A stretch of 64,000 nucleotides of DNA from Pseudarthrobacter albicanus. Its GTDB lineage: Bacteria; Actinomycetota; Actinomycetes; Actinomycetales; Micrococcaceae. Below, one piece after another: positions 42,733-51,482 of this stretch. How positions within the stretch are numbered: the first letter of the stretch is position 1; every line of letters begins with the position of its first letter. The stretch lies in the NCBI RefSeq assembly GCF_018224015.1, contig NZ_JAGPOT010000014.1:1-64000 (forward strand). Direction: 5' to 3'. The notes below the pieces were generated by a model. That model was not told the origin of the DNA. It searched no databases and saw only the letters and a list, made by a program, of their open reading frames with translations. The translations under genes and the position numbers were made by a program.

Positions 42733-44193
42733 ATGCCCGTCATGACCAAGCCCGTCAGCAGCTTCATCAACGGCAGTTGGGTTGAAGGAACCGGGAACAC
42801 GACGTCCCGGTTCAACCCGTCGGCACCGGAGGAAGCGGTCACAACGTATCACCAGGCCGGCTCCGCGGAGCTGTCCCGGGCGATCCAGTCGGCCACTGAC
42901 GCCGCTCCGGCATGGGACAGGCTGGGGATTCTGGCCCGGGGCCGGATTCTGTCGGCGGCGGCGGCACTGATCCGGGAACGGGCCGAGGAGATAGCCCGCG
43001 TCATGACGGCCGAGCACGGCAAGACCCTGGCGGAGTCCCGGCTGGAAGTCGACGCCTCCGCCGACACGTTCGACTACCACGCGGGCTCTGCCAGGAACCC
43101 TGTCGGCACCGAATACCCTTCCAGCCACCCCGAGGAGCGGATCCTCACCGTCCGGCGCCCGCTGGGCATCGTCGGTGTGATCACCCCGTGGAACTTCCCG
43201 CTGCAGATCCCCGCCTGGAAAATCGCCCCTGCACTGCTGCATGGCAACACGGTGGTCTGGAAGTCCGCCAGCAACACCCCCGGAGTATCGGTCCTGCTGA
43301 TGGACATCCTGGCCGCGGCCGGTGTTCCGGCCGGCGTCGCGAACCTGCTCCTTGGCCCGGGTCCGCTGGGCTCTGAACTCGTTTCCCATCCGTCCGTGGC
43401 GGGCGTGACGTTTACCGGATCCGTTCCGGTGGGCCACCACATCCGCGGGATTGTCTGTGGACGGGGCGCGAAACTGCAGATGGAACTCGGCGGACACAAC
43501 GCGACCCTCGTCCTGCCCGACGCCGACGTCGAACTGGCCGCGTCCAGCGCCGTCAACGCCGCGATGGGTTCCACCGGCCAGAAGTGCACGGCCACCCGCC
43601 GGATCATTCTGGTCGGCGACGGCCACGAGGCGTTCCTGGCCAAGGTAAAGGAGAAGGTCGCAGCCCTTGTCCTGGGCCCCGGCACCGACCCGTCGGTGCA
43701 GATCGGCCCCGTGGTTTCCGCCTCCGCCCGCGATGAAATCACCGCAGCGATCGAGACGGCCATCACCGAAGGCGGGGAAATTCTTGCCCAGGCCCCCGCG
43801 CCCGCCGCGGAGGGATACTACGTCCGGCCGACCGTACTGACCGGGCCTGCATCGATGACAATCTGCCGCGAAGAGGTCTTCGGGCCCGTGGTCACCATTC
43901 TCCGCGCAGCCACCCTGGAGGAAGCCATCGCGTTGGCGAACAACACCGACTTCGGCCTCACGGCCGCGGTGTTCACCAGCGACGAGCGCGCCGCCCGGCA
44001 GTGCGTGACCTACCTGGACGCCGGCCTCGTGAAGGTCAACGCTCCCTCGACCGGGTCCGAACTGCACGCCCCGTTCGGCGGGATGAAGGATTCAACCTTT
44101 GCCGGCCCCCGGGAACAGAACAGTACCGTCGCCGCGGCCTTCTTTACCCACGAAAAGACCGCATATCTCCGTCTGGCACCAGCGAAGGCATGA
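42733..44193 (+). CDS. NAD(P)-dependent aldehyde dehydrogenase
   Basis: An ATG at 42733 gives 486 residues (a second ATG, MTKPVSSFINGSW, lies three codons on). Motifs: GVITPWNFPLQIPAWKIAPA, VTFTGSVPVGHHIRG, the Glu in QMELGGHNATLVLPDADVEL and the catalytic Cys in STGQKCTATRRI. The C-terminal part, including APFGGMKDSTFAGPREQ, is of the 2,5-dioxovalerate/succinate-semialdehyde dehydrogenase type. It is the first gene of the LysR-controlled operon and overlaps the next gene by four bases (ATGA). Confidence 0.9.
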   Translation: MPVMTKPVSSFINGSWVEGTGNTTSRFNPSAPEEAVTTYHQAGSAELSRAIQSATDAAPAWDRLGILARGRILSAAAALIRERAEEIARVMTAEHGKTLAESRLEVDASADTFDYHAGSARNPVGTEYPSSHPEERILTVRRPLGIVGVITPWNFPLQIPAWKIAPALLHGNTVVWKSASNTPGVSVLLMDILAAAGVPAGVANLLLGPGPLGSELVSHPSVAGVTFTGSVPVGHHIRGIVCGRGAKLQMELGGHNATLVLPDADVELAASSAVNAAMGSTGQKCTATRRIILVGDGHEAFLAKVKEKVAALVLGPGTDPSVQIGPVVSASARDEITAAIETAITEGGEILAQAPAPAAEGYYVRPTVLTGPASMTICREEVFGPVVTILRAATLEEAIALANNTDFGLTAAVFTSDERAARQCVTYLDAGLVKVNAPSTGSELHAPFGGMKDSTFAGPREQNSTVAAAFFTHEKTAYLRLAPAKA

Positions 44194-45914
44194 TCATGAC
44201 ACTTCAGGACGAACGAACCGCACACGGGCTCCGGACCCCGGAGGAAGTGCTCTCTGGTACCGACATGAACGGCGCCTGGGCCACCCGGCACAGCTTTGCC
44301 CGCACCATGCTCCGCCGCGCCGCGGCCCAGGGATGGGCCGTGTCCAGGACCCGCCTGGATCTGGACGCCGATGCCCGGGGCACTGCCGTCTACACCGTCG
44401 ACGCCGAAGGCCGGCAGCTGACTTTCATCGCTTTCTGCCGCACCCTGGAGGAAAGCGAACGCACCGACCGGGTCATCGCCGATGCCTGGGACGTTACCGC
44501 GGCACTCATCGAAGGAGACCTCACACCGGAGCGCGAAGCCGAACTGCGGCTCAATGTCCCCGTCCAGGAACGCGGCCGTGTCGACCCGGACACCATCATC
44601 CTGACCCGGGCGAACCGCAGCGCACGCTTCTTTGACTACGTCAGCGGCTGTTTGGCCTCCGGGGTCCAGCCCGACGTCGACTTCATCGGCCCCAGCCCGT
44701 ACCTGATCCGCAGCACCGCGTTCTACGGCAACGGAAAATTCGGGCTCAAGGAATTCGCGGATATCCCCGCGGACCACCCGCTTGCCGTCCCCTACCGGTC
44801 CCAGATGCTCACCGCCTGGCTGCTGCGTGAACTGAGCATGGACATGGTGGAACACGTCGCCCGCGCAAAAGCCACGGCGGCCGGCACCACCGCGGTCCCC
44901 CTGGACCCGGAGTGGGGCAAATACCTGGGACTGGGCAACGCCACCGGGCTGGGCATGGTCCCGTTCGTGATCAACCACCCGGACTACCTGGACGCCTGGT
45001 GCCGGCTGCGGGAAACTCCCCTCGCCGCCGGCCTCGGCCGGGACTACGCCCCCGGGCACCCGGACCTTTCCCGCGTCGCGGAACTCCTCGTCAAGGCTGA
45101 CCGCCACCTTGAAGAAAAACACGCCCTCCACACCGCCCCGTTCCTGCCCACCGACGCGATCCGGCCCCAGCTGCAGCAACTCCTGAGCGAGCTGCAGACC
45201 CACACGGCCTCCGCGACGGAACCCGCGCCGGTCCTGGCACGCCTCCACGACAGGGCAGCCAGCCTCAGCCCGGAGGCCCGGGGGATCTTTGCCTCCATCG
45301 TCATCGAACTCCGTACCGACTTCGACGAGGACGCCGAGTCCCTGCTCAGAGTTGACGGCGCCGCGCCGTTCGACGCGGCCATGCGCTGCTGGGAACTGAA
45401 GCAGTTACTGGAGACCAACTACGCCTGGGCCCGCGGCTACGACTTCACCGATCCGGAGCGGACGGGCTATTACTGGTTCTCCTCCGCAGCCAACGAAGAA
45501 CCCCGCCGTGCACTGCGCACGGCCCGGGCCGCGGGCGCGGCCGAGCACTGCACAGACATCGCCCGCCGCATCAACGCCCTCGCCACGGACCTCGAGCGGT
45601 TCCCGGCCCACCGCAGCATCGCGGACTTCCTCCTGGCACACCCCGGCCACCGCTTCGCCGCGGCCCGGGTCCAGCAGACCCGGCCTTACCTCTACGGGGA
45701 GCTGCAGGACAACCTCATCGACACCGAGTTCCTGCCCCTGAGTACCCAGCGCTTCCAGCTGGCCAGTTACGGGATGAACAACTTCAGTCCACAGTCCACG
45801 GACTGGCTGCGCGTGACGTTGTTCAGCGGGGCCCCCCGCGCGGTGGATATCAACCACGGGACGGACGAGGACGACTGGCTCTTCCCGACGGCGCCGAAGG
45901 GGCCGGAACAATGA
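44190..45914 (+). CDS. Large protein of unknown family in the LysR-controlled operon
   Basis: Starting at the ATG that overlaps the dehydrogenase stop gives 574 residues (MIMTLQDERTAHGLRTPEEV). The N-terminal part has RTMLRRAAAQGWAVSRTRLD and VYTVDAEGRQLTFIAFCRTL. The middle has VDPDTIILTRANRSARFFDY, GNGKFGLKEFADIPADHPLA, and a C-terminal half with LDPEWGKYLGLGNATGLGM. There is no cofactor motif, signal peptide or membrane span. Both ends overlap coding neighbours by ATGA, indicating tight co-expression with the dehydrogenase and the M19-like protein. The regular coupling argues that it is a dedicated enzyme or subunit of the pathway. Family not recognised. Confidence 0.75.
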   Translation: MIMTLQDERTAHGLRTPEEVLSGTDMNGAWATRHSFARTMLRRAAAQGWAVSRTRLDLDADARGTAVYTVDAEGRQLTFIAFCRTLEESERTDRVIADAWDVTAALIEGDLTPEREAELRLNVPVQERGRVDPDTIILTRANRSARFFDYVSGCLASGVQPDVDFIGPSPYLIRSTAFYGNGKFGLKEFADIPADHPLAVPYRSQMLTAWLLRELSMDMVEHVARAKATAAGTTAVPLDPEWGKYLGLGNATGLGMVPFVINHPDYLDAWCRLRETPLAAGLGRDYAPGHPDLSRVAELLVKADRHLEEKHALHTAPFLPTDAIRPQLQQLLSELQTHTASATEPAPVLARLHDRAASLSPEARGIFASIVIELRTDFDEDAESLLRVDGAAPFDAAMRCWELKQLLETNYAWARGYDFTDPERTGYYWFSSAANEEPRRALRTARAAGAAEHCTDIARRINALATDLERFPAHRSIADFLLAHPGHRFAAARVQQTRPYLYGELQDNLIDTEFLPLSTQRFQLASYGMNNFSPQSTDWLRVTLFSGAPRAVDINHGTDEDDWLFPTAPKGPEQ

Positions 45915-46903
45915 GCCTGCACGAGCAGCTGACCGTCGTGGACGGGCTGCAGATCAGCAACTGGAGCCGCCCCGTCCTGGAGGAACTGCGTACCGGCGGC
46001 GTCAGCGCGGTCAACGCGACCTGCGCTGTCTGGGAAAACGCCGCGGACACCCTCCGGTCCGTCGGTCAGTGGCTGGACCTCGTCAACCACAACCCGGACC
46101 TGGTGTTCCTCGCCGCCACCGGGGCAGACATCGACGCCGCGAAGCAGCAAAACAGGATCGCCGTGTTCCTGGGGTTCCAGAACGGCAGCCCGTTTGAAGA
46201 CGACTACCGTTACGTTGAGCTCTTCCACCGGCTCGGCGTCCGGATCGCCCAGCTGACCTACAACAACCAGAATCTGATCGGCAGCGGCTGCTTCGAAGCC
46301 GACGATGCCGGCCTGACCCGCTACGGGCGGGTGATAGTGGAAGAGATGAACCGGGTCGGCATGCTCATCGACCTCTCCCACGTCGGATACCGGACCAGCC
46401 GCGACGCCATCGAAGCGTCCTCGGTGCCGGTCTCCGTCACCCACTCCAACCCGCTCTGGTTCTTTGACACCCCGCGGAACAAACCCCACGACGTCATCCA
46501 GCCCCTCGTGGACCGCGGCGGCGTCATCGGCTGCTGCGTCTACCCCACCGTCAGCGGCGGTGAACACGTCACCATCGAAAGCTTCTGCACCATGGTGGCG
46601 CGCATGGTGGACCAGTATGGTCCTGGCAGCGTCGGTATCGGCAGCGACTGCACCCGCGGCTGGGACCAGGAATTCGTCGGCTGGCTCCGCAACGGCCGCT
46701 GGCAACCCACCGACCCACAGAACACTCCCACCTGGCCCCTGTGGCCGGACTGGTTCACCGGCCCCCAGGACTTCCCCCGGCTCACCGACGGCCTCGCAGC
46801 CGCAGGCCTCACGGACCACACCATCGCCGCCGTAATGGGCGGCAACTGGGCCCGGCTGTTCACCCACGTCATGGACACCACAAAGGAACACGCGCATGTC
46901 TGA
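45911..46903 (+). CDS. M19 (renal dipeptidase) family protein with altered metal site
   Basis: A 330-residue amidohydrolase-fold protein. The M19 features present are LTYNNQNLIGSGCFEADDAG, GMLIDLSHVGYRTSRDAI (His ligand), VSVTHSNPLWFFDTPRNK (second His) and GSVGIGSDCTRGWD (Asp). The N-terminal His-x-Asp pair expected after the first strand is replaced by DGLQIS (TVVDGLQISNWSRP), and the usual bridging Glu segment reads GFQNGSPFEDD. It may therefore bind one metal or act on something other than a dipeptide. It overlaps genes on both sides, so it belongs to the LysR-controlled operon. Confidence 0.85.
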   Translation: MSLHEQLTVVDGLQISNWSRPVLEELRTGGVSAVNATCAVWENAADTLRSVGQWLDLVNHNPDLVFLAATGADIDAAKQQNRIAVFLGFQNGSPFEDDYRYVELFHRLGVRIAQLTYNNQNLIGSGCFEADDAGLTRYGRVIVEEMNRVGMLIDLSHVGYRTSRDAIEASSVPVSVTHSNPLWFFDTPRNKPHDVIQPLVDRGGVIGCCVYPTVSGGEHVTIESFCTMVARMVDQYGPGSVGIGSDCTRGWDQEFVGWLRNGRWQPTDPQNTPTWPLWPDWFTGPQDFPRLTDGLAAAGLTDHTIAAVMGGNWARLFTHVMDTTKEHAHV

Positions 46904-47636
46904 CACCACCACCGGAGACGCCCCCGATCGCCAGCTGACGGACCGCACCATCGACGTCCAGCCCCGCGAAATCAAAGAAGCGGCCTTCCGTGCCCTCTGC
47001 GCCGCCGGCGCCGACCCCCTCGAAGCCCAGGAAGGAGCCCTCGCAGTCCTCCGCGCCGAAGCCGAAGAACACGCCGGCCTCCGCCTCCTCGAACAACTCC
47101 TGGACGCGGACTGGACGACACCCCTCCGGCCGGCAGCCGCCAGGGACGCGTCCTGGGCGGGAGGCACCCTGCGCGAGCTTGACTCCGCCGGACAGCCGCC
47201 CCTGCGGACCGCCCTCCAACTCCTCGACCTCGCAAGCGACACCCAAGACGGCGAGATATCCGTGACCCGCACACCGGCCCCCCGCATCCCGGGACTTCTC
47301 TGGAACGACCTGCTGCTCAGGCATACCGCTTCCCTGCGCCGCCGGATCGTCATCGCCACGGCCCATGCCGGGACGGCACCGGATGACGGAGACGCCACAG
47401 ACTACCTCACCGTCCAGGACGGGGTGCTTTCGGCCACCCGGACCCTGGCGTCGGAGGCAGTCACGGCCCTCCTGCCCCAAACCAACGCGGACAGCACCGT
47501 CGTCATGGTCCTGCCCGAACCGGTCAACACAGATCCGGAAACAACCAACATCGCGCCCAAAGCGCTGAAAGTGCGGGAGAAACAATGGCAGAGCATGTAC
47601 CGGCTGTCCCGGAAGTACCTGGTGCCGGACGCATGA
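46896..47636 (+). CDS. Unknown protein, possible distant DUF3726 relative
   Basis: A 246-residue protein overlapping the M19 gene by eight bases and RidA by four. The N-terminal third (IDVQPREIKEAAFRALCAAG, ADPLEAQEGALAVLRAEAEE, HAGLRLLEQLLD) is helical and resembles in layout the proteins that couple with amidohydrolases in amino-acid-like catabolism (DUF3726 type). The C-terminal third has VVMVLPEPVNTDPETTN and a terminal helix with WQSMYRLSRKYLVPDA. The DUF3726 link is only a guess from pattern. Confidence 0.65.
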   Translation: MSDTTTGDAPDRQLTDRTIDVQPREIKEAAFRALCAAGADPLEAQEGALAVLRAEAEEHAGLRLLEQLLDADWTTPLRPAAARDASWAGGTLRELDSAGQPPLRTALQLLDLASDTQDGEISVTRTPAPRIPGLLWNDLLLRHTASLRRRIVIATAHAGTAPDDGDATDYLTVQDGVLSATRTLASEAVTALLPQTNADSTVVMVLPEPVNTDPETTNIAPKALKVREKQWQSMYRLSRKYLVPDA

Positions 47637-48013
47637 GCGCGATCGCCCGGACCCAGTTCACCGACGGTAAACCGCGTCCCTACTCCGCCTCCGCAGCAAC
47701 CGGCGGCATCATCTACCTGTGCGGGCAGATACCGGCCCGGGCAGACGGCACCGTCCCGGCCGACATCGCAGGCCAGGTGACCCAGGCGTTCGACAACCTC
47801 GAAGCCGCTCTCACAGAAGCAGGGTCCAGCCTGTCCCACCTGCTCAAGCTCACGGTCTTCCTGGCCGACCTTGACGAGTTTGATGACTACAACGCCGCTT
47901 ACCTCACCAGGCTCAGCGGCCACCCCCTGCCTCCCAGGACCACCGTAGAGGTGGCCCGGTTCAGAGGCGAAAAACGCATCGAGATCGATGCGGTCGCAGC
48001 CGTAACAGCCTGA
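47633..48013 (+). CDS. RidA-family enamine/imine deaminase
   Basis: A 126-residue protein overlapping the previous stop (ATGA). Motifs: PRPYSASAATGGIIYLCGQI, QVTQAFDNLEAALTEAGSSL, HLLKLTVFLADLDEFDDYNA, the Arg in LPPRTTVEVARF and a closing KRIEIDAVAAV. RidA proteins hydrolyse reactive imines/enamines to ketones and ammonia. In an operon downstream of amine-oxidising enzymes this fits detoxification or a catalytic step on an imine intermediate. Confidence 0.92.
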   Translation: MSAIARTQFTDGKPRPYSASAATGGIIYLCGQIPARADGTVPADIAGQVTQAFDNLEAALTEAGSSLSHLLKLTVFLADLDEFDDYNAAYLTRLSGHPLPPRTTVEVARFRGEKRIEIDAVAAVTA

Positions 48014-48080
48014 CCGGACCACGGCCACGGATCTGTTGGGTTACCAACGTCGCTTTCCCTCTTCCCAGATCGGAACCACC

Positions 48081-49439
48081 ATGCTTTCCCACGCAGCACC
48101 TGCGTCTCAAATGACCATCGATTCAGCGCCGCTGAACTCCTTCCACAAACGCCTCACCCTCTTCAGCTCAGGGGGCCCGTTCCTGGACGGATACATCCTG
48201 GCCATCATCGGCATCGCCCTGGTCCAGGTCATCCCGGCCTGGCAGATGAATGACTGGTGGAACGGTCTCATCGGCGCCTCCGCCCTGATCGGTGTCTTCC
48301 TCGGCGGGCTCGTTTTCGGCAACATCACCGACAAAATCGGGCGCAAGCTCATGTACACGATCGACCTCATGGCCATCATCGTGTTCTCCATCGCCCAGTT
48401 CTTCGTCCAGGAACCCTGGCAGCTGTTCGTCCTGCGGCTGCTCATCGGCATCGCCGTCGGAGCCGACTACCCCATCGCGACCGCCCTGGTCGCCGAATTC
48501 GTCCCCGCCACCTGGCGTGCCCGGCTCCTCGGCGGGCTGAACGCCATGTGGTTCGTCGGCGCCACCGTCGCCGCCTTCGTCGGCTACTGGCTCCTCTCCT
48601 TCGAAGACGGATGGCGCTGGATGCTGCTCTCCTCCGCCGTGCCCGCCGTCCTGATCCTCATCGCCCGGGCCACCATCCCCGAATCCCCCCACTGGCTCGT
48701 CGGCAAAGGCCGCCACCAGGAGGCCCTGGACATCCTGAAGAAAACCATCGGCGAAGGCGCCACCCTGGACGGCATCACCGCCCACGACCCCAACGCGGCC
48801 AAACTCAGCAGCGCCCAGGCCTTCAAACTGGTCCTGACCGGCGGCTACCTGCACCGGGTCATCTTCATCTCCATCTTCTGGACCTGCACCATCGTCACCC
48901 TGTTCTCCATCTACGCCTTCGGACCCCAGATCCTGGCCCTGTTCAACCTCCAGTCCGGCGACGAAGCCAACATCGGCTACGGCCTGATCAACCTCTTCTT
49001 CCTCGTCGGCAACGTCGTCGCCCTCCTCGTCGTGGACAAGCTCGGCCGCCGGCCCGTCCTGATCTGGGGCTTCATCCTCTCCGGCGTCGGGCTGCTGTTC
49101 CTGGCGCTCTTCCCGACCGCGCCCCTGGGCCTGATCGCACTGGCCTTCGCCTTCTACGCCATCTTCAACGGCGGCCCCTCGATCCTGGAATGGATCTACC
49201 CCAACGAACTCTTCCCCACCAAAGTCCGGGCCACCGCCGTCGGACTGTGCACCGGCACCAGCCGCATCGGCGCCGCCATCGGCACCTTCGCCACCCCGCT
49301 GGCCCTGACCCACCTCGGACTCTCCGGCACCATGTGGATCGCCGCCGGCATCGCCCTCCTCGGAGCCGCAGCCAGCTACTTCATGGCCCCCGAAACCAAA
49401 GGCCAGAACCTCGAAGAAGCAGCCGCCCTCCACGCCTGA
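48081..49439 (+). CDS. MFS transporter, second paralogue
   Basis: The ATG at 48081 gives 452 residues (the frame opens at 48036; another ATG lies at 48111). It has 12 hydrophobic segments, motif A GNITDKIGRKLMYTIDLMA, RLLIGIAVGADYPIATALVA, and PNELFPTKVRATAVGLCTGT in the second half. It is similar to the transporter at 30700. Being inside the LysR-controlled operon it probably brings in that pathway's substrate or an acid intermediate. Confidence 0.9.
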   Translation: MLSHAAPASQMTIDSAPLNSFHKRLTLFSSGGPFLDGYILAIIGIALVQVIPAWQMNDWWNGLIGASALIGVFLGGLVFGNITDKIGRKLMYTIDLMAIIVFSIAQFFVQEPWQLFVLRLLIGIAVGADYPIATALVAEFVPATWRARLLGGLNAMWFVGATVAAFVGYWLLSFEDGWRWMLLSSAVPAVLILIARATIPESPHWLVGKGRHQEALDILKKTIGEGATLDGITAHDPNAAKLSSAQAFKLVLTGGYLHRVIFISIFWTCTIVTLFSIYAFGPQILALFNLQSGDEANIGYGLINLFFLVGNVVALLVVDKLGRRPVLIWGFILSGVGLLFLALFPTAPLGLIALAFAFYAIFNGGPSILEWIYPNELFPTKVRATAVGLCTGTSRIGAAIGTFATPLALTHLGLSGTMWIAAGIALLGAAASYFMAPETKGQNLEEAAALHA

Positions 49440-49460
49440 CACCGCTACCCACCCACCGCA

Positions 49461-49498
49461 GCGGGAGCACCCGTCCCTTCGGGGATGAGGGCTCCCGC
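49461..49498 (+). terminator. Hairpin after the MFS gene
   Basis: GCGGGAGC at 49461-49468 pairs with GCTCCCGC at 49491-49498, with an inner stem around CCC/GGG and a TTCG turn. There is no T-run. It lies 22 bases past the MFS stop and may end or attenuate transcription before the TPP-enzyme gene. Confidence 0.5.
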
Positions 49499-49639
49499 CG
49501 CGGCGTCCGGCGGCTCCACCGCATCCGTGTCCGAAAGAAAGCCAGCCAGCAGGGTTCCCGGTCCATCCACCGGCCATAAAGTCCCCCACCGCCCCGCAGC
49601 CGCCCGACAAGCCCGCAAGACGCAGACAAGGAAACAACA

Positions 49640-49750
49640 ATGAAGTTATCCGGCAACACCGATCATCCGACAGCCGGCCACGCTCGCTGGGCGGGCAGCC
49701 ATCAGGACACGGCGGCCGGGCCCCTCGACCCGGAAGCGGGCGGACGATGA
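49640..49750 (+). CDS. 36-residue ORF translationally coupled to the TPP enzyme
   Basis: AAGGAAACAACA precedes an ATG opening a frame that starts MKLSGNTDHPTAGHARWAGS and ends at a TGA overlapping the start of the TPP-enzyme gene (ATGA at 49747-49750). The TPP gene has no ribosome site of its own, so translation is probably handed over from this short ORF. The peptide has no known relative; it may be only a coupling leader. Confidence 0.55.
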   Translation: MKLSGNTDHPTAGHARWAGSHQDTAAGPLDPEAGGR

Positions 49751-51432
49751 CCCAGACCGCCATCGCACCACAGTCCGTCCCTGTTTCCGGGGGCGCCCGC
49801 GCGCGGAAGTCCGCAGGTCACGTCATTGTCGATTCCCTTCTCGCCCACGGGGTCCGGCGCGCCCATGTGGTACCCGGAGAGAGCTATCTCGATGTCCTGG
49901 ACGGGCTGCACACCTCTCCGATCGAGACCATCGTCTGCCGTCACGAGGGCGGCGCCAGCTACATGGCAGAAGCCGACGGAAAGATGAACCAGCTGCCAGG
50001 TGTCGCCATGGTGACCCGGGGACCCGGCGCAGCAAACGCCCACGTCGGGCTGCACACGGCTTGGCAGGACTCCACCCCCATGGTGCTCTTCGTCGGCCTC
50101 ATACCCTTCGCCCACCGGGACCGGGAAGCCTTCCAGGAATTCGACATCAAGGCCTGGTTCGACACCGGCGCCAAACGCGTCATGGTCCTCGACCACGCCG
50201 AACGCGCCTCAGAAATCGTGGCAGAAGCCTTCTTCGCCGCGATGAGCGGACGCCCCGGACCGGTCGTCATCGGGCTCCCCGAAGACGTCATCCTCGAACA
50301 GATCGCCCCGGAACTGCACCCGCCCATCCCCGTCGCCACCGGCGGAATGACCAACGCGGACACCGAAACACTCGTCGCGGCTCTGGCCGCCTCGACCAAG
50401 CCCTTGTTCGTGACCGGAGGGAACGACTGGACCCAGAAAGGTGCTAAACAGCTGACCAGGTGGCTGGAACAACACCACATCCCGGCCGCGGCCGAGTGGC
50501 GCACCGAAGGCACCGTCCCGTTCGATTCCCCCTCCTATGTCGGACCGATCGGCTACGGCCGGCCCCGGCCCACCTACGATCTGTTGGAGGAGACCGACCT
50601 GTTGGTCTTCGTCGGCACCGTCCCCGGCGACGTCATCACCGACGGGTTCCTCTGCCGCCAGGACTGGAACAAAACCAACTTCCTCGTCACCATGGACCCC
50701 TCCCTCCGCGGACGCTCCGGACCCGTCTCACGCCAGATCGTCGCCAAACCCGACGGGTTCATCCGGGACCTGGCCAGGATCGAACCCGAGGTCAAGCCCG
50801 AATGGAAGGCCTGGACCGCCCGAATGCGTGCCGAACAGGAATCCTTCGCCGCACTCCCGCCGGCCGGCCCCGGTGACGGCCAGGCCCGGATGGACACCCT
50901 GATGGCCAACCTCGTACCCACCCTGCCCCACGACGCGATGGTCACCTTCGGCGCCGGCGAACACACCAACTGGGCCCACCGGTACTTCCCCACCCGGGGC
51001 TACGCCTCGATGATCAGCGCCCGCAACGGATCCATGGGCTACTCCATCCCCTCCGCAATCGCAGCATCGCTGGCCTACCCGGGCCGCCGCGTGGTCACCA
51101 TCGCCGGAGACGGCGAATTCCTCATGAACGGCCAGGAACTCGCCACCGCCGCCCAATACGGCGCAACCCCGCTGGTGATCGTCATGGACAACCAGGAATA
51201 CGGGACCATCCGCACCCACCAGGAACGCCACTACCCGGACAGAGTCTCCGGCACCCAGCTCAAGAACCCGGACTTCGCCCTGATGGCCCGGGCCTTCGGC
51301 GGCTACGGCATCAAAGTCGACAACGACCAGGACGTCCCTGCAGCCATCACGGCGGCGCTGCAGGCCATCGATGAGGACAAGGTCTTCGCCCTCATCCACC
51401 TCATCGTCGAACAACGCGTCAAGGCCTACTAG
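49747..51432 (+). CDS. Thiamine-diphosphate-dependent enzyme, acetolactate synthase-like
   Basis: A 561-residue protein with all three domains of the POX/ALS family. Catalytic Glu is in VCRHEGGASYMAEADGK, and GPGAANAHVGLHTAWQDSTP follows. The cofactor motif runs from GDGEFLMNGQELATAAQYGA to VIVMDNQEYGTIRTHQE. It probably decarboxylates or ligates a 2-oxo acid; true acetolactate synthases have a small subunit that is missing here. It is followed by a succinate-semialdehyde-type dehydrogenase, so decarboxylation of a keto acid to an aldehyde that is then oxidised is attractive but inferred. Confidence 0.88.
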   Translation: MTQTAIAPQSVPVSGGARARKSAGHVIVDSLLAHGVRRAHVVPGESYLDVLDGLHTSPIETIVCRHEGGASYMAEADGKMNQLPGVAMVTRGPGAANAHVGLHTAWQDSTPMVLFVGLIPFAHRDREAFQEFDIKAWFDTGAKRVMVLDHAERASEIVAEAFFAAMSGRPGPVVIGLPEDVILEQIAPELHPPIPVATGGMTNADTETLVAALAASTKPLFVTGGNDWTQKGAKQLTRWLEQHHIPAAAEWRTEGTVPFDSPSYVGPIGYGRPRPTYDLLEETDLLVFVGTVPGDVITDGFLCRQDWNKTNFLVTMDPSLRGRSGPVSRQIVAKPDGFIRDLARIEPEVKPEWKAWTARMRAEQESFAALPPAGPGDGQARMDTLMANLVPTLPHDAMVTFGAGEHTNWAHRYFPTRGYASMISARNGSMGYSIPSAIAASLAYPGRRVVTIAGDGEFLMNGQELATAAQYGATPLVIVMDNQEYGTIRTHQERHYPDRVSGTQLKNPDFALMARAFGGYGIKVDNDQDVPAAITAALQAIDEDKVFALIHLIVEQRVKAY

Positions 51433-51482
51433 GAAAATCCACAAGCTGTCCCCCGGATTCATCTGAACGAATGGAAAAATGA

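Noticed and set aside
48168..49763. A 531-residue minus-strand frame opposite the second MFS gene
   Set aside because: Same antisense artefact, rich in Gly/Asp/Glu, with no protein family features.
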